Assembly: GCF_014841215.1 (NCBI RefSeq)
Contig: NZ_JACYTR010000008.1
Span: forward strand, 1-64,000
Origin: Pseudomarimonas arenosa
Lineage (GTDB): Bacteria > Pseudomonadota > Gammaproteobacteria > Xanthomonadales > Xanthomonadaceae
DNA: 64,000 bases
Direction of reading: 5' to 3'
The first letter of the stretch is position 1. Each line of letters begins with the position of its first letter. This document shows positions 26,335 through 36,279 of this stretch, in pieces. The notes under the pieces are model-generated. The model worked only from the letters and a program-made list of their open reading frames with translations. It was not told the DNA's origin and searched no databases. Position numbers and translations under genes: made by a program.

Positions 26335-28704
26335 TCAATTCCTCAACGGTTTCCCAGTCTTCAAGGTGTGGAGGATGCGTTCCTGGGTCTTGGGCATTTG
26401 TGCCAACGCAACGAAGTGTTCGCGTTCGAGGCGCAGTAGCCAGTCTTCGTCGACCAGGGAGCCGCGGTCGACTTCGCCGCCGCACATGACGGTGGCGATG
26501 CGGGCTGAGACTTCAAAGTCGTGTTCGGAAATGAAGCGGCCTTCCAGCATGTTAACCAGCATCATCTTGAAGGTAGCGATACCGACGTCGCCGGCGACCT
26601 GCACCTGCTTGGCCGGCAACGGTGGGCGATAGCCCGAGTCGGCCAGAGCACGGGCCTGCGTGCGAGCCACATGCAGGGCTTCCCAGGTGTTGCAGATGAT
26701 CAGGTCGTTGGAACGCAGCAGCTGCAGTTCCTTCGCCTCAACCGCCGAGGTCGAGACCTTGCCCATGGCGACTGCTTCAAAGTAGGGCTTGAGTTGGGCG
26801 AACACGTCGCCGCCCGGGCCTGCGGCGGCCGCGGCGCGTACCGCGATCTCCTTCAGACCGCCGCCGGCCGGCAGCAGCCCAACACCGGCTTCCACAAGGC
26901 CGATATAGCTTTCAAGCGCGGCGACGGTGCGGGCGCTATGCATCTGGAATTCGCAGCCACCGCCCAGCGCCATACCGCGCACCGCGGCGATCACCGGCAC
27001 CAGCGAATACTTGATGCGCTGACTGGTGTCCTGGAAGGTCTTCACCATGGCTTCGAACTGATCGAGCTTTCCGGCCTGCAGCGAAGCGATTGCGCCCGAC
27101 AGATCGGCGCCGGCCGAGAACGGTTCCTTCGGCTGCCACAGCACCAGACCGTCAAAATCCTTCTCGGCGACGTCGATCGCTTGCTGGATGCCAGCCAACA
27201 CGCCGTCGGACACGGTGTGCATCTTGGTCTTGAAGCTGAGCACGGCAATGCCGTCGCCATCGTGCCAGCAACGCACGGCATCGGTTTCGAACACCGTTTC
27301 GCCCGGGTCGGCGCGCTCGCCCAACACCGGATCCTTGAAGCGCTGACGGTCATACACCGCCAGTTTCGACCGCGGCTCGCTCTTGCCCGACTTCGGCGAG
27401 AAGCTACCAGCGGCATCGTGCACGCCCTCGCGGCCGTCGCTGACCCAGGCGGGCAGGGCGGCATCGGCCATGTTCTTGCCGGCCTTGCCGTCTTCGGCAA
27501 TCCATTCGGCGACCTGCTTCCAGCCGGCGGCCTGCCAGGTTTCGAACGGGCCCTGTTGATAGCCGTAACCCCAGCGGATCGCTAGATCAACGTCACGCGC
27601 GGTGTCGGCAATCGACTCCAGGTGGAACGCGGTGTAGTGGAACAGGTCGCGGAAGCAGGCCCAGAGGAATTGCGCCTGTTTGTGCTCGGAAGCGCGCAGC
27701 TTGGCGAACTTCTCGGCTGGATTTTTCAGCTTGAGAATTTCCAGCACCTCAGGTGCCACTTCGCCAGCGGCGGGGCGGTAGTCCTGCTTGGCGACATCAA
27801 TGACGTGGATATCCTTGCCGACCTTACGGAAGATGCCGGCACCGGTCTTCTGACCCAGTGCGCCCTTGCTGATCAGCGCCTGCAGCCAGGCTGGGGCCTT
27901 GAAATATTGGTGCCAGGGGTCGTTTGGCAGCGTATCGGCCATGGTCTTGATCACGTGGGCCATGGTGTCGAGACCGACCACATCGGCGGTGCGATAGGTG
28001 GCCGATTTCGGTCGGCCGAGCAAGGGCCCGGTCAGCGCATCGACTTCGTCGAAGCCCAGTCCAAACGCTTCGGTGTGATGCATCACTGACAACATCGAAA
28101 ACACGCCGATGCGATTGCCGATGAAGTTCGGTGTGTCCTTGGCATAGACCACGCCCTTGCCCAGGGTGCTGACCAGGAAGGTCTCCAGGCCCTCGAGAAT
28201 GGCGCGATCGGTATTGGTGCAGGGAATCAGTTCGGCCAGATGCATGTAGCGCGGCGGATTGAAGAAATGCACGCCGCAGAACCGTGGTTGCACGTCGGCC
28301 GGCAGGGCGTCAGCCATGGCATTGATCGACAATCCCGAGGTATTCGAGGCGACGATGGCATGCGGCGCGATGAACGGGCCGATCTTCTTGTAGAGATCCA
28401 GCTTCCAATCCATGCGTTCGGCAATCGCCTCGATGATCAGGTCGCATTCGCGAAGCAACTCGAGGTGCTGGTCGTAGTTGGCCGGCACGATCGCATTGCT
28501 CAGCGACTTGCTGGCAAACGGCGCCGGCGACAGCTTGGCCAGTCCAGCCAAAGCCTTGTTGACGATGCCGTTGGGATCGCCGTCCTTGGCCGGCAGATCG
28601 AACAGCACGGCTTCAACACCGGCATTGACCAAGTGGGCGGCAATCTGGGCGCCCATGACGCCAGCGCCGAGCACGGCCACTTTGCGAACACGTAGCTTGC
28701 TCAT
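26335..28704 (-). CDS. fadN: 3-hydroxyacyl-CoA dehydrogenase / enoyl-CoA hydratase fusion, FadN-type
   Basis: This 789-residue bifunctional beta-oxidation enzyme has the NAD-binding domain first (VLGAGVMGAQIAAHL, residues about 9-23), then the C-terminal dehydrogenase domains, and an enoyl-CoA hydratase/isomerase domain in the last third (about residues 480-680, with GMALGGGCEFQMHS). That order is opposite to E. coli FadB and matches Bacillus FadN in length and layout. It lies between psrA and fadA in one minus-strand operon. Confidence 0.93.
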   Translation of the reverse strand: MSKLRVRKVAVLGAGVMGAQIAAHLVNAGVEAVLFDLPAKDGDPNGIVNKALAGLAKLSPAPFASKSLSNAIVPANYDQHLELLRECDLIIEAIAERMDWKLDLYKKIGPFIAPHAIVASNTSGLSINAMADALPADVQPRFCGVHFFNPPRYMHLAELIPCTNTDRAILEGLETFLVSTLGKGVVYAKDTPNFIGNRIGVFSMLSVMHHTEAFGLGFDEVDALTGPLLGRPKSATYRTADVVGLDTMAHVIKTMADTLPNDPWHQYFKAPAWLQALISKGALGQKTGAGIFRKVGKDIHVIDVAKQDYRPAAGEVAPEVLEILKLKNPAEKFAKLRASEHKQAQFLWACFRDLFHYTAFHLESIADTARDVDLAIRWGYGYQQGPFETWQAAGWKQVAEWIAEDGKAGKNMADAALPAWVSDGREGVHDAAGSFSPKSGKSEPRSKLAVYDRQRFKDPVLGERADPGETVFETDAVRCWHDGDGIAVLSFKTKMHTVSDGVLAGIQQAIDVAEKDFDGLVLWQPKEPFSAGADLSGAIASLQAGKLDQFEAMVKTFQDTSQRIKYSLVPVIAAVRGMALGGGCEFQMHSARTVAALESYIGLVEAGVGLLPAGGGLKEIAVRAAAAAGPGGDVFAQLKPYFEAVAMGKVSTSAVEAKELQLLRSNDLIICNTWEALHVARTQARALADSGYRPPLPAKQVQVAGDVGIATFKMMLVNMLEGRFISEHDFEVSARIATVMCGGEVDRGSLVDEDWLLRLEREHFVALAQMPKTQERILHTLKTGKPLRN

Positions 28705-28743
28705 AATGAACTCCGAGGAGGGAAAGCGGGAGGAAGGGAGGGG

Positions 28744-29364
28744 TTAAGCGACGCGAAGACCACCGGCGGCAAAGGCCACCAGTTCCTTCACAGCCTGCAG
28801 CACGTGTTCGGCATCGCTGACACCGGAAGGTCGCCGGGTCTGGCCAAAATCAGCCATGGCATAGGTCAGCGCACCGGCAACGAAGTCGAGCCGCCAGTAG
28901 AGTTGTTGCTTGCTGAGTGTCGGCAGCGCAGTACCGATGGCCTGAGCAAACTCGCGCATCACATGACCGTAGTGCTCGGAGAGGAAACTGCGCAGGTTTT
29001 CGTCCTTTTCGGCGTAGGCGCGAGCGATGACGCGGACAAATGCGGCGCCGCCGTGTCGATCCAGGGTCAGCATCAGCGCGGGCTCGATGAAGGCGGTCAG
29101 GATCGCCTCCAGATCGTTTGACCGGTCGGCTTGCGCCTCATGCAGGGCTTGCAGACGACGCTCGCTGAGATCATCCAACCGGCGGCGAAACACCTCGTTA
29201 ATGAGGTTCGACTTGGAGCCAAAGTGGTAATTGACCGCGGCAAGGTTGACGTCGGCGCGACTGGTAACCTGGCGCAACGAGGTTTCGGCGAACCCGTGCT
29301 GGGCGAAAAGCGCCTCGGCGGCGCCGAGGATGCGTTCCTTGGTGGAGAAATGCGGCGAGGACAT
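28744..29364 (-). CDS. psrA: TetR family regulator, PsrA-like
   Basis: The protein has 206 residues. The N-terminal helix-turn-helix (about residues 8-55: ERILGAAEALFAQHGFAETSLRQVTSRA, then VNLAAVNYHFGSKSNLI) is close to PsrA of pseudomonads, a fatty-acid-responsive repressor of beta-oxidation genes. A PsrA-type palindrome lies 20 bases upstream of the start, which supports autorepression and control of fadN-fadA. I start at MSSPHFS (29364); the longer frame would run through that operator. Confidence 0.88.
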   Translation of the reverse strand: MSSPHFSTKERILGAAEALFAQHGFAETSLRQVTSRADVNLAAVNYHFGSKSNLINEVFRRRLDDLSERRLQALHEAQADRSNDLEAILTAFIEPALMLTLDRHGGAAFVRVIARAYAEKDENLRSFLSEHYGHVMREFAQAIGTALPTLSKQQLYWRLDFVAGALTYAMADFGQTRRPSGVSDAEHVLQAVKELVAFAAGGLRVA

Positions 29365-29383
29365 GAGAGACTGCAGGCCTGGA

Positions 29384-29399
29384 TCAAACGTTCGTTTGA
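29384..29399. promoter_or_regulatory. PsrA-type operator
   Basis: TCAAACG (29384-29390) and CGTTTGA (29393-29399) form a perfect 7-bp inverted repeat with a 2-base centre. It contains CAAAC-N4-GTTTG, which matches the published PsrA consensus as I know it. The position just upstream of psrA fits autoregulation. Confidence 0.75.
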
Positions 29400-29540
29400 A
29401 GACGGTAACCCCTGTGGGGAAACCCGTCAACTGAGTCCGTGCAGGCAGTCTACTCCTTCTTCACAACTGCGTAGGTGATCGCGCTTTCGAGCCGTCGTCC
29501 TGGAAAAAATCCCCTGAAAAAGCGTAGACTTATCTGCTAA

Positions 29541-29589
29541 TCTTAAGAGCGGATTCCGGCTCGGTGTCGGAACTTGTTCTTTCTTAAGA
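29541..29589. promoter_or_regulatory. paired 8-bp palindromes TCTTAAGA before ndk
   Basis: The palindrome TCTTAAGA occurs at 29541-29548 and again at 29582-29589; the second extends to the 10-bp TTCTTAAGAA (29581-29590). Both lie in the 137 bases before the ndk start, an AT-richer stretch. They could be an operator pair or promoter elements. No regulator is assigned. Confidence 0.35.
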
Positions 29590-29626
29590 AGTTTCCTCAA
29601 CCACTTGTTTTATTTGGAGTTTCGAC

Positions 29627-30052
29627 ATGGCGCTGGAGCGCACTCTGTCCATCATCAAGCCCGATGCCGTTGCCAAGAACGTGATCGGCCAAATCTACAG
29701 CCGCTTTGAAGGCGCCGGACTCAAGGTCGTCGCGGCCAAGATGAAGCACCTGTCGCGCCGCGAGGCCGAAGGTTTCTATGCCGTTCATCGTGAGCGCCCG
29801 TTCTTCGGCGCGCTGGTCGAGTTCATGATTTCCGGCCCGGTAATGATTCAGGCCCTGGAAGGCGAAAACGCCATTGCCAAGAATCGCGAACTGATGGGCG
29901 CCACCGACCCGAAGAAGGCCGAGGCCGGCACGATTCGCGCCGATTTCGCCGATTCAATCGACGCCAACGCTGTGCACGGCTCCGATGCCGCGGACACTGC
30001 GGCGGTCGAAATTGCCTACTTCTTTTCCAGCACCGAGCTCTGCCCGCGCTGA
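29627..30052 (+). CDS. ndk: nucleoside diphosphate kinase
   Basis: This 141-residue enzyme balances nucleoside triphosphate pools by phosphate exchange through a phosphohistidine. The active-site NAVHGSD places the catalytic His at residue 117, as in the family, and the N-terminal [12 protein letters not shown] is standard. A GGAG site precedes the ATG. rlmN follows by 20 bases. Confidence 0.97.
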   Translation: MALERTLSIIKPDAVAKNVIGQIYSRFEGAGLKVVAAKMKHLSRREAEGFYAVHRERPFFGALVEFMISGPVMIQALEGENAIAKNRELMGATDPKKAEAGTIRADFADSIDANAVHGSDAADTAAVEIAYFFSSTELCPR

Positions 30053-30072
30053 GCTGATGGAGCGATAGCCTG

Positions 30073-31269
30073 ATGAGTACCGACCAACCACGCATCGAAG
30101 TCGCGCTGGAACAGCCCGCGCCGCGTTCGCTGCGTGCGTTGGCCGAGGCAGCCCCGAAGTCCGAGAAGGTTAATCTGTTCGACCTCGACCGGTCGGGGAT
30201 CGAAGCGCTGTTCGAGTCGATTGGCGAAAAGCGCTTCCGTGCCCATCAGGTGATGAAGTGGATCTATCACCGCCACGTGACCGAATTTGTCGAGATGACC
30301 GATCTTGGCAAGGTGCTGCGTGGCAAGCTGGAAGCGGTGGCCGAAATTCGTCCGCCCAACATTTTGTTCGAGAAGGACGCCAGCGATGGCGTGCACAAGT
30401 GGCTGCTCGGCATGGATGGCGGCAATGCCATCGAGACGGTGTTCATCCCCGACAAGGGGCGGGGCACCCTGTGTGTGTCCTCTCAGGTGGGCTGCGGTCT
30501 GAACTGCCAGTTCTGCAGTACTGCAACTCAGGGCTTCAACCGCAACCTCAGCACGGCTGAGATCATCGGCCAGGTCTGGGTGGCAGCGCGTCACCTGGGG
30601 AATGTGCCGCACCATCAGCGCAAGTTGACCAATGTGGTGATGATGGGCATGGGCGAGCCCCTGCTCAACTTCGACAATGTGGTCAAGGCAATGTCGCTGA
30701 TGCGCGATGATCTCGGGCTGGGGCTGGCCAACAAGCGAGTGACCTTGTCGACCTCGGGTCTGGTGCCGATGATCGATCGGTTGTCGGCCGAGAGCGATGT
30801 GGCCCTGGCCGTTTCTCTGCATGCGCCCAACGACGAGCTGCGCACCGAACTGGTGCCGCTGAACAAGAAATATCCGATCGCCGAGCTGTTGGCCGCCTGT
30901 CAACGCTATGTATCGCGACGGCCGCGTACCTCGGTGACCTTCGAGTACACCCTGATGAAGGGCGTCAACGACCAACCCGAGCATGCCCGCCAGTTGGTCA
31001 AGCTGCTGCGCAAATTGCCCAGCAAGCTCAATCTGATTCCCTTCAATCCGTTCCCGGGTACCCGCTTTGAGCGCTCGGATGAAACCACTATTCGGGCGTT
31101 TCAGAAAATCGTGCTCGATTCCGGCGTGCTGGCGACGGTGCGACGCACTCGCGGCGACGACATCGATGCCGCTTGTGGTCAATTGAAAGGGCAGGTGCTG
31201 GACCGCACCCGCCGTCAACAGATGTTCCGCGACAAACTTCAGCAACTAGGGGGTGAACGTGTGGCGTGA
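30073..31269 (+). CDS. rlmN: dual-specificity 23S rRNA/tRNA adenine-C2 methyltransferase RlmN
   Basis: This 398-residue radical SAM enzyme methylates A2503 of 23S rRNA and A37 of some tRNAs. The cluster cysteines are Cys141, Cys145 and Cys148 (C-x3-C-x2-C in GCGLNCQFC). The substrate-bridging cysteine is in [10 protein letters not shown] near the C-terminus. The N-terminus is about 20-25 residues longer than E. coli RlmN. It overlaps pilF by 17 bases. Confidence 0.96.
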   Translation: MSTDQPRIEVALEQPAPRSLRALAEAAPKSEKVNLFDLDRSGIEALFESIGEKRFRAHQVMKWIYHRHVTEFVEMTDLGKVLRGKLEAVAEIRPPNILFEKDASDGVHKWLLGMDGGNAIETVFIPDKGRGTLCVSSQVGCGLNCQFCSTATQGFNRNLSTAEIIGQVWVAARHLGNVPHHQRKLTNVVMMGMGEPLLNFDNVVKAMSLMRDDLGLGLANKRVTLSTSGLVPMIDRLSAESDVALAVSLHAPNDELRTELVPLNKKYPIAELLAACQRYVSRRPRTSVTFEYTLMKGVNDQPEHARQLVKLLRKLPSKLNLIPFNPFPGTRFERSDETTIRAFQKIVLDSGVLATVRRTRGDDIDAACGQLKGQVLDRTRRQQMFRDKLQQLGGERVA

Positions 31270-32014
31270 GTGTCTCGCGGGAACCGCATTGGCGCTGACG
31301 CTGGCAGCCTGCGCTGGCGGCGGCGGTTACCGAGCGGTGAGTGACGAACGGACGGACGCGGCCGAACTGCAAGCCAAGCTGGGACAGGAGTACATTTCCA
31401 AGGGCGACTTCGAGACCGCTCAGGAAAAGCTGCAGCGCGCCGTTCAGCTCGACCCCAATCTTGCCAGCGCACACACCCTGCTAGGCATCCTGAATGAGCG
31501 GATCAATCGCCCCGAGCTGGCTGAACAGTTTTACCGCAAGGCGGTGAAGCTCAAGCCTGATGACGGTGCCGCCAGCAACAATCTTGGTGCATTTCTCTGT
31601 GCGCAGGGCAGGTTCGAAGAATCTTTGCCGTACTTTGACAAAGCCGTGCAGGATCCGTTCTACAAGACCCCGGCCGTGGCCTTCACCAATCAAGGTGTTT
31701 GCGCGCGCAAGGCGGGTCAACGCAGTCGCGCTGAGGAGAGTCTGAGGCGAGCGCTGGAGTTGGAGCCGCGCAACACGGTCGCGTTGTATGAAATGGCATC
31801 GCTGTCGTTCAACAAGGAGGATTACCTCCGCGCGCGCGCTTTCATTCAACGCTTCGAAGCGCATAACCGTGCCGATCCAAGCCTGTTGGCGCTGGCGGTG
31901 CGAGTGGAGAACCGGCTCGGCGATGAGCGCGCGGCAAAGCGTTATCGCGACAGGCTGGTGTCTGAGTACCCCGATATCGAATTACCTTCCGACCTTCAGA
32001 GTGAGACTCCCTGA
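31253..32014 (+). CDS. pilF: type IV pilus biogenesis/stability lipoprotein PilF (PilW)
   Basis: This 253-residue TPR lipoprotein helps assemble the PilQ outer-membrane secretin. It has a signal peptide with lipobox LAAC near residue 20 and at least five TPR-like repeats (for example [17 protein letters not shown] and [20 protein letters not shown]). The GTG start at 31253 overlaps the rlmN end. The rlmN-pilF-rodZ order is usual for gammaproteobacteria. Confidence 0.9.
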   Translation: MNVWRECLAGTALALTLAACAGGGGYRAVSDERTDAAELQAKLGQEYISKGDFETAQEKLQRAVQLDPNLASAHTLLGILNERINRPELAEQFYRKAVKLKPDDGAASNNLGAFLCAQGRFEESLPYFDKAVQDPFYKTPAVAFTNQGVCARKAGQRSRAEESLRRALELEPRNTVALYEMASLSFNKEDYLRARAFIQRFEAHNRADPSLLALAVRVENRLGDERAAKRYRDRLVSEYPDIELPSDLQSETP

Positions 32015-32015
32015 T

Positions 32016-32891
32016 ATGTCGCAACCAGAAGCAGGTGTCGATCAGCAGATTTCGCTGGGCAAGCAATTGAGAACGGCCCGCGAGGATCGTGGCGATTCGC
32101 TGTTGGTAGCGGCTCAGGCGCTGAAGTTGCCGACCTCGATCATCGAGTCGATGGAACAGGATCAATTTGCGCGCCTCGGTGCCCCGGTGTATGCCCGCGG
32201 CCATCTGCGTGCCTACTTGCGCTGGCTGGGTTTGCCGGAGAGTTTGGCGGAGCAGCTGGTCGCGCCGTCCGATGAAGGGCCGAGCCTGCAACCCAGCATG
32301 CGCATTTCGCGCAGCAGGGCCTGGGTGGAGAGAAACGCCCTGCGAGCGGTGTATGCGGTGCTGACCGCATCGATTCTGGTGCCTGCGCTGTGGGTGGCTA
32401 CCGAACGCTCAGGCTTGGACCCATGGCGTAACGGCCGCTCGCTGGATGAGGCCGCGCCATCGGCGCAGGTGCCAGCCGCGCTGCCGGTCGCTGCGCCAAC
32501 ATCGGAGCACGCCTCGACCACGCCTGCGGCCGCTGATTCGGAGGCGCCATTGCCGGTGATGGCCTCGATGACCCCATTTGGCGGCAGCAAGACCGAGCAA
32601 GGCCCGTCTGCGGCCACCGTGGCTGACACTGATGGTTGGACTTTCCACTTCATCGGCGATAGCTGGGTTGAAATCGAAGGGCCGAACGGCCGCTTGGAGT
32701 ACGGTCTTCTGCGCGAGGGCGAGACTCGTCAGTTCGCCGCGAACGAACTCAGCCGGGTCGCGCTGGGCAATGTGCACGCCGTGGAACTGCACTTTGACGG
32801 TGAGCCCGTGGCGCTGGATTCGGTCACTCGGGCAAACGTGGCCCGCTTTACGGTATCCTCCGCCGGCGAGATCAGCGGCGACCCTCGCTGA
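32016..32891 (+). CDS. rodZ: RodZ-like helix-turn-helix membrane protein
   Basis: The protein has 291 residues. An N-terminal Cro/C1-type helix-turn-helix (about 14-80) has GKQLRTAREDRGDSLLVAAQAL. A single membrane helix lies at about 109-127, followed by an Ala/Pro-rich linker and a C-terminal DUF4115 beta domain (about 205-285). This is the RodZ layout, the MreB-binding cell-shape factor. The ATG at 32016 has a weak ribosome site. ispG and hisS, which follow rodZ in enterics, are absent. Confidence 0.9.
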   Translation: MSQPEAGVDQQISLGKQLRTAREDRGDSLLVAAQALKLPTSIIESMEQDQFARLGAPVYARGHLRAYLRWLGLPESLAEQLVAPSDEGPSLQPSMRISRSRAWVERNALRAVYAVLTASILVPALWVATERSGLDPWRNGRSLDEAAPSAQVPAALPVAAPTSEHASTTPAAADSEAPLPVMASMTPFGGSKTEQGPSAATVADTDGWTFHFIGDSWVEIEGPNGRLEYGLLREGETRQFAANELSRVALGNVHAVELHFDGEPVALDSVTRANVARFTVSSAGEISGDPR

Positions 32892-32993
32892 CCGGGCGGT
32901 TAAGCCTGCGCTCACTTCGGGTCCGCATCCTGAGCATCCACTGAAACCACATGTGAAACCGACGAGGCGGTGGCAGCGTCGGGGAGAGAGTCA

Positions 32994-33662
32994 ATGAGCA
33001 TTGAATTGATGGACGAGCACGAACAAGGCGAACGCGTACGCGCCTGGCTGAAAGAGAATGGGTCTTCCATCGTCACCGGAATCTTGCTTGGCGTTGCCGG
33101 CATTTTTGGCTGGCAATGGTGGGGTAGCAACCAGGAGCAGCAAAAGCACAACGCGGCGGCGCAGTACGCTGAGCTGGCTGAGGCCGTTGAGCGTAACGAT
33201 CGTGACGGAGTCCAGGCACTGCTGAAGTCGATTGAGAGCGACTACGGCAGCACCGCATACTCGGTGCTGGGAGCGCTGCACTGGGCCGATATGCAGGTCG
33301 ATGCCGGCGAACTGGCCGGTGCCGCTGAATCGCTGCGCCAGGCCAAGCAGGCCAACAAGGTTGCAGAGTTGAGCGCGGTGATCGATACGCGTCTGGCGCG
33401 AGTGTTGCTGGCCAGCGGCGAAGCCGAAGCTGCCCGCGGCGTGCTTGCCGCAGTCGGCAAGGACCAGGGTTCCGCGATGGTGGATGAGTTGCTGGGTGAT
33501 ATCGAAGCAAAGCTGGGCAACCGCGACGCCGCCATTCAGCATTGGCAATCGGCCTACCAGCGCTACGAAGACACGATGCCCGCGCGCAGCATGGTGGAAA
33601 TGAAGCTGCTCGACCTGGGGGCTACGGTGCCCGCAGCCGAAACGGAGAAGGCCGATGCCTAA
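32994..33662 (+). CDS. yfgM: YfgM-like TPR membrane protein
   Basis: The protein has 222 residues. A cytoplasmic N-terminus (EQGERVRAWLKENG) leads into one membrane helix (about 24-42). A periplasmic tetratricopeptide-like domain with helical pairs follows. It matches YfgM, which associates with the Sec translocon and the PpiD chaperone. It overlaps bamB by eight bases, the conserved yfgM-bamB pair. Confidence 0.92.
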   Translation: MSIELMDEHEQGERVRAWLKENGSSIVTGILLGVAGIFGWQWWGSNQEQQKHNAAAQYAELAEAVERNDRDGVQALLKSIESDYGSTAYSVLGALHWADMQVDAGELAGAAESLRQAKQANKVAELSAVIDTRLARVLLASGEAEAARGVLAAVGKDQGSAMVDELLGDIEAKLGNRDAAIQHWQSAYQRYEDTMPARSMVEMKLLDLGATVPAAETEKADA

Positions 33663-34821
33663 AGCTCGCTTGTCTCATGCCATCGTCCTCGCGTTGACGG
33701 TGTCCTTGGTCGGCTGCAGTGCGTTCAAGGGCAAGACCAACAAAGAAAACATCGAGCCGCCGATTGAGCTGACCGATATCGCCAACGAGATCCCGGTCAG
33801 TACTGCTTGGAGTCGCTCGATTGGCGATGGCGAGCGCAAGCTTGGTTTGCGACAGCCAGTTGCTGCCCTGGGTGACGCCGTCTATGCCGGCGGACCTGAT
33901 GGTCGTCTGCTGGCCTTGAATCGCAGTGGCGGCAAGGCGCTGTGGGAAATCAAAGGCGAAGATCGCTACGCCGGCGGACCCGCCGTGGGTGAGGGCACCT
34001 TGGTTGTCGGCACATTGGATGGGCAGGTGATTGCCTATAACCCCGACAACGGCAGCGAACGCTGGCGGGCCAAGGTGTCGTCCGAGGTGATTTCGGTGCC
34101 GGCGATCGGTCGCGGCCTGGCTGTGGTGCGCTGCAATGACGGTCGCGTGTTTGCGTTCTCGATTACCGATGGCACGCGTCGGTGGGTCTACGACCGCGGA
34201 TTGCCGTCGCTGACCTTGCGTGGCAACAGTAGGCCGGTGATCGAAGGGGACCGCGTGTTCCTCGGTTACGATTCTGGCGTGGTGGTCGCGCTGAAGCTGC
34301 TCGATGGCGCCCAGCTCTGGGAGCAGACCGTTGCCGAAGGTGAAGGGCGCCACGAACTGGATCGCATGGTGGACATCGACGGCGAGATCGTCGCCTCGGG
34401 TAGTGAGGTGTACGCCGCAGCCTTCAATGGACAGGTTGTAGCACTGGATGCCGGTTCCGGCCGTCCCTTGTGGAACCGTGAGATGTCGGTGTTCAGCGGT
34501 CTGGCACTGGCTGGTGACAAGATCCTGGTGTCTGACAAGGCTGCCACGGTATGGGCGCTGGACCGCCGCACTGGTGCCTCGCTATGGCGCCAGGATGGAT
34601 TGGCTCACCGTTGGCTGACCACGCCGGTGGTGTCCGGCACTCGACTTGCCGTGGGTGATCTCGAAGGGTATTTGCACGTGCTTGATGTCGAGTCGGGCAT
34701 GATCGTGGGCCGCGACCAGGTCGGTGGTGATCCGATCCGAGCCACCCCGCAGTTGGCCGACGATCTGGTTCTTGCTGTGACGATTGACGGCGACCTCGCC
34801 GCCTATCGGATCGGTCCGTAG
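33655..34821 (+). CDS. bamB: outer membrane protein assembly factor BamB
   Basis: This 388-residue outer-membrane lipoprotein of the BAM complex has a signal peptide with lipobox LVGC (Cys21) and an eight-bladed PQQ-type propeller with repeated blades such as [12 protein letters not shown] and [10 protein letters not shown]. It helps beta-barrel protein insertion. It overlaps yfgM, and der follows 17 bases later. Confidence 0.95.
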   Translation: MPKARLSHAIVLALTVSLVGCSAFKGKTNKENIEPPIELTDIANEIPVSTAWSRSIGDGERKLGLRQPVAALGDAVYAGGPDGRLLALNRSGGKALWEIKGEDRYAGGPAVGEGTLVVGTLDGQVIAYNPDNGSERWRAKVSSEVISVPAIGRGLAVVRCNDGRVFAFSITDGTRRWVYDRGLPSLTLRGNSRPVIEGDRVFLGYDSGVVVALKLLDGAQLWEQTVAEGEGRHELDRMVDIDGEIVASGSEVYAAAFNGQVVALDAGSGRPLWNREMSVFSGLALAGDKILVSDKAATVWALDRRTGASLWRQDGLAHRWLTTPVVSGTRLAVGDLEGYLHVLDVESGMIVGRDQVGGDPIRATPQLADDLVLAVTIDGDLAAYRIGP

Positions 34822-34838
34822 AGCGGGCGGGGCGACGC

Positions 34839-36236
34839 ATGCTTCCGCTGGTCGCCCTGGTTGGCCGCCCCAACGTTGGCAAGTCAACGCTGTTCAATGC
34901 CTTGACTCGCAGTCGTGATGCTCTGGTCGCCGACCAGCCCGGGGTGACGCGCGATCGCCAATACGGCATCTGCCGGCTGCTGGATCAGCCGTTCTTCGTG
35001 ATCGATACCGGTGGGCTGACCGATGAATCGGAAGGTCTGGCCGGATTGACCTCGGCGCAATCGCGCCTGGCGGTTCAAGAGTCGGATGTGGTCGCCCTGG
35101 TGGTCGATGCGCGAGATGGCCTGTTGGCCTCCGACCTCAGCATCCTGCAGGAAATCCGCCGCGCCAACAAACGGATGCTGTTACTGGTCAACAAGACCGA
35201 CGGTCTCGACATCGATACCTCAATGGCGGAATTCGCCAGTCTCGGCATAGCTGAAATGTTCGCCGTGGCAGCCTCGCACCAACGTGGCCTGCATCCGGTA
35301 CTGGAAGCGATTGGCAAGTACTTGCCCGAGGTCGAACCGGGCCAGAGCGAGGCGGAGATAGATCCTGGTCGTATGCGCCTGGCCGTGGTCGGTCGACCCA
35401 ATGTGGGCAAGTCGACCCTGGTCAATCGATTGCTGGGCGAAGATCGAGTGATTGTGTCGGAGGTCGCCGGCACCACACGCGACCCCATTGCGGTGGATCT
35501 TGATCGCGATGGCAAGCGCTATCGGCTGATCGACACTGCAGGTATTCGTCGCCGTGCGCGTGTCGAAGAGGCGGTGGAGAAATTCAGCGTGCTGAAGACC
35601 CTACAGTCGATCGAATCGGCTGAGGTGGTGATCTGCATGCTGGATGCCCGCGAAGGTGTCACCGACCAGGATGCCACGGTGCTGGGGCAAGTACTGGAGT
35701 CGGGACGCGGCCTGGTCATCGCGCTGAACAAGTGGGATGGGCTCGACGCCTATCAGCGCGAGCAATGCAAGGCCGACGTGCAGCGCAAGCTCGCCTTTGT
35801 CGAGTATGCCCAGGTGCTCACCCTGTCGGCCAAGCACGGCTCGGGTCTGGCCGAGCTTTTTCGCGCCATTCACCGAACCCATGCCTCGTCGACCCGGCAG
35901 TTCTCGACCTCGGAGCTGACCCGTGCGCTGGAAGCGGCATACGAGGCCCTGCAGCCGCCGGTGGTTCGCGGACATGTGGCCAAGCTGCGCTATGCCCATC
36001 CGGGCGGTAGCAATCCGCCTACCGTGGTTATCCACGGCTCGCGGGTGTCGACCTTGCCGCAAAGCTACAAGCGTTATCTGGAAAATTTCTTCCGCCGTCG
36101 CTTCAAACTGGTCGGTACGCCGCTACGCCTCGAGTTCCGCGTCGGCGACAACCCTTACGAGGGCAAGAAGAACGCGCTTAGCGATCGTCAGGTCCAGCGT
36201 CGCAAACGCCTGATCCGCCACGTCAAGCGGCGCTGA
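34839..36236 (+). CDS. der: ribosome biogenesis GTPase Der (EngA)
   Basis: This 465-residue protein has two tandem GTPase domains, each with its own P-loop (GRPNVGKST at residues 8-16 and about 182-190) and NKxD (NKTD, NKWD). A C-terminal KH-like domain follows. It acts in 50S ribosome assembly. Length and order match the family exactly. Confidence 0.97.
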   Translation: MLPLVALVGRPNVGKSTLFNALTRSRDALVADQPGVTRDRQYGICRLLDQPFFVIDTGGLTDESEGLAGLTSAQSRLAVQESDVVALVVDARDGLLASDLSILQEIRRANKRMLLLVNKTDGLDIDTSMAEFASLGIAEMFAVAASHQRGLHPVLEAIGKYLPEVEPGQSEAEIDPGRMRLAVVGRPNVGKSTLVNRLLGEDRVIVSEVAGTTRDPIAVDLDRDGKRYRLIDTAGIRRRARVEEAVEKFSVLKTLQSIESAEVVICMLDAREGVTDQDATVLGQVLESGRGLVIALNKWDGLDAYQREQCKADVQRKLAFVEYAQVLTLSAKHGSGLAELFRAIHRTHASSTRQFSTSELTRALEAAYEALQPPVVRGHVAKLRYAHPGGSNPPTVVIHGSRVSTLPQSYKRYLENFFRRRFKLVGTPLRLEFRVGDNPYEGKKNALSDRQVQRRKRLIRHVKRR

Positions 36237-36279
36237 CCGCCTCATACACCAGGATCTGAACTGCCAGGCGACTGCGCTC

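Noticed and set aside
30016-31245. 409-codon minus-strand frame opposite rlmN
   Set aside because: The sense-strand RlmN has the radical SAM cysteines; this frame has no independent support.
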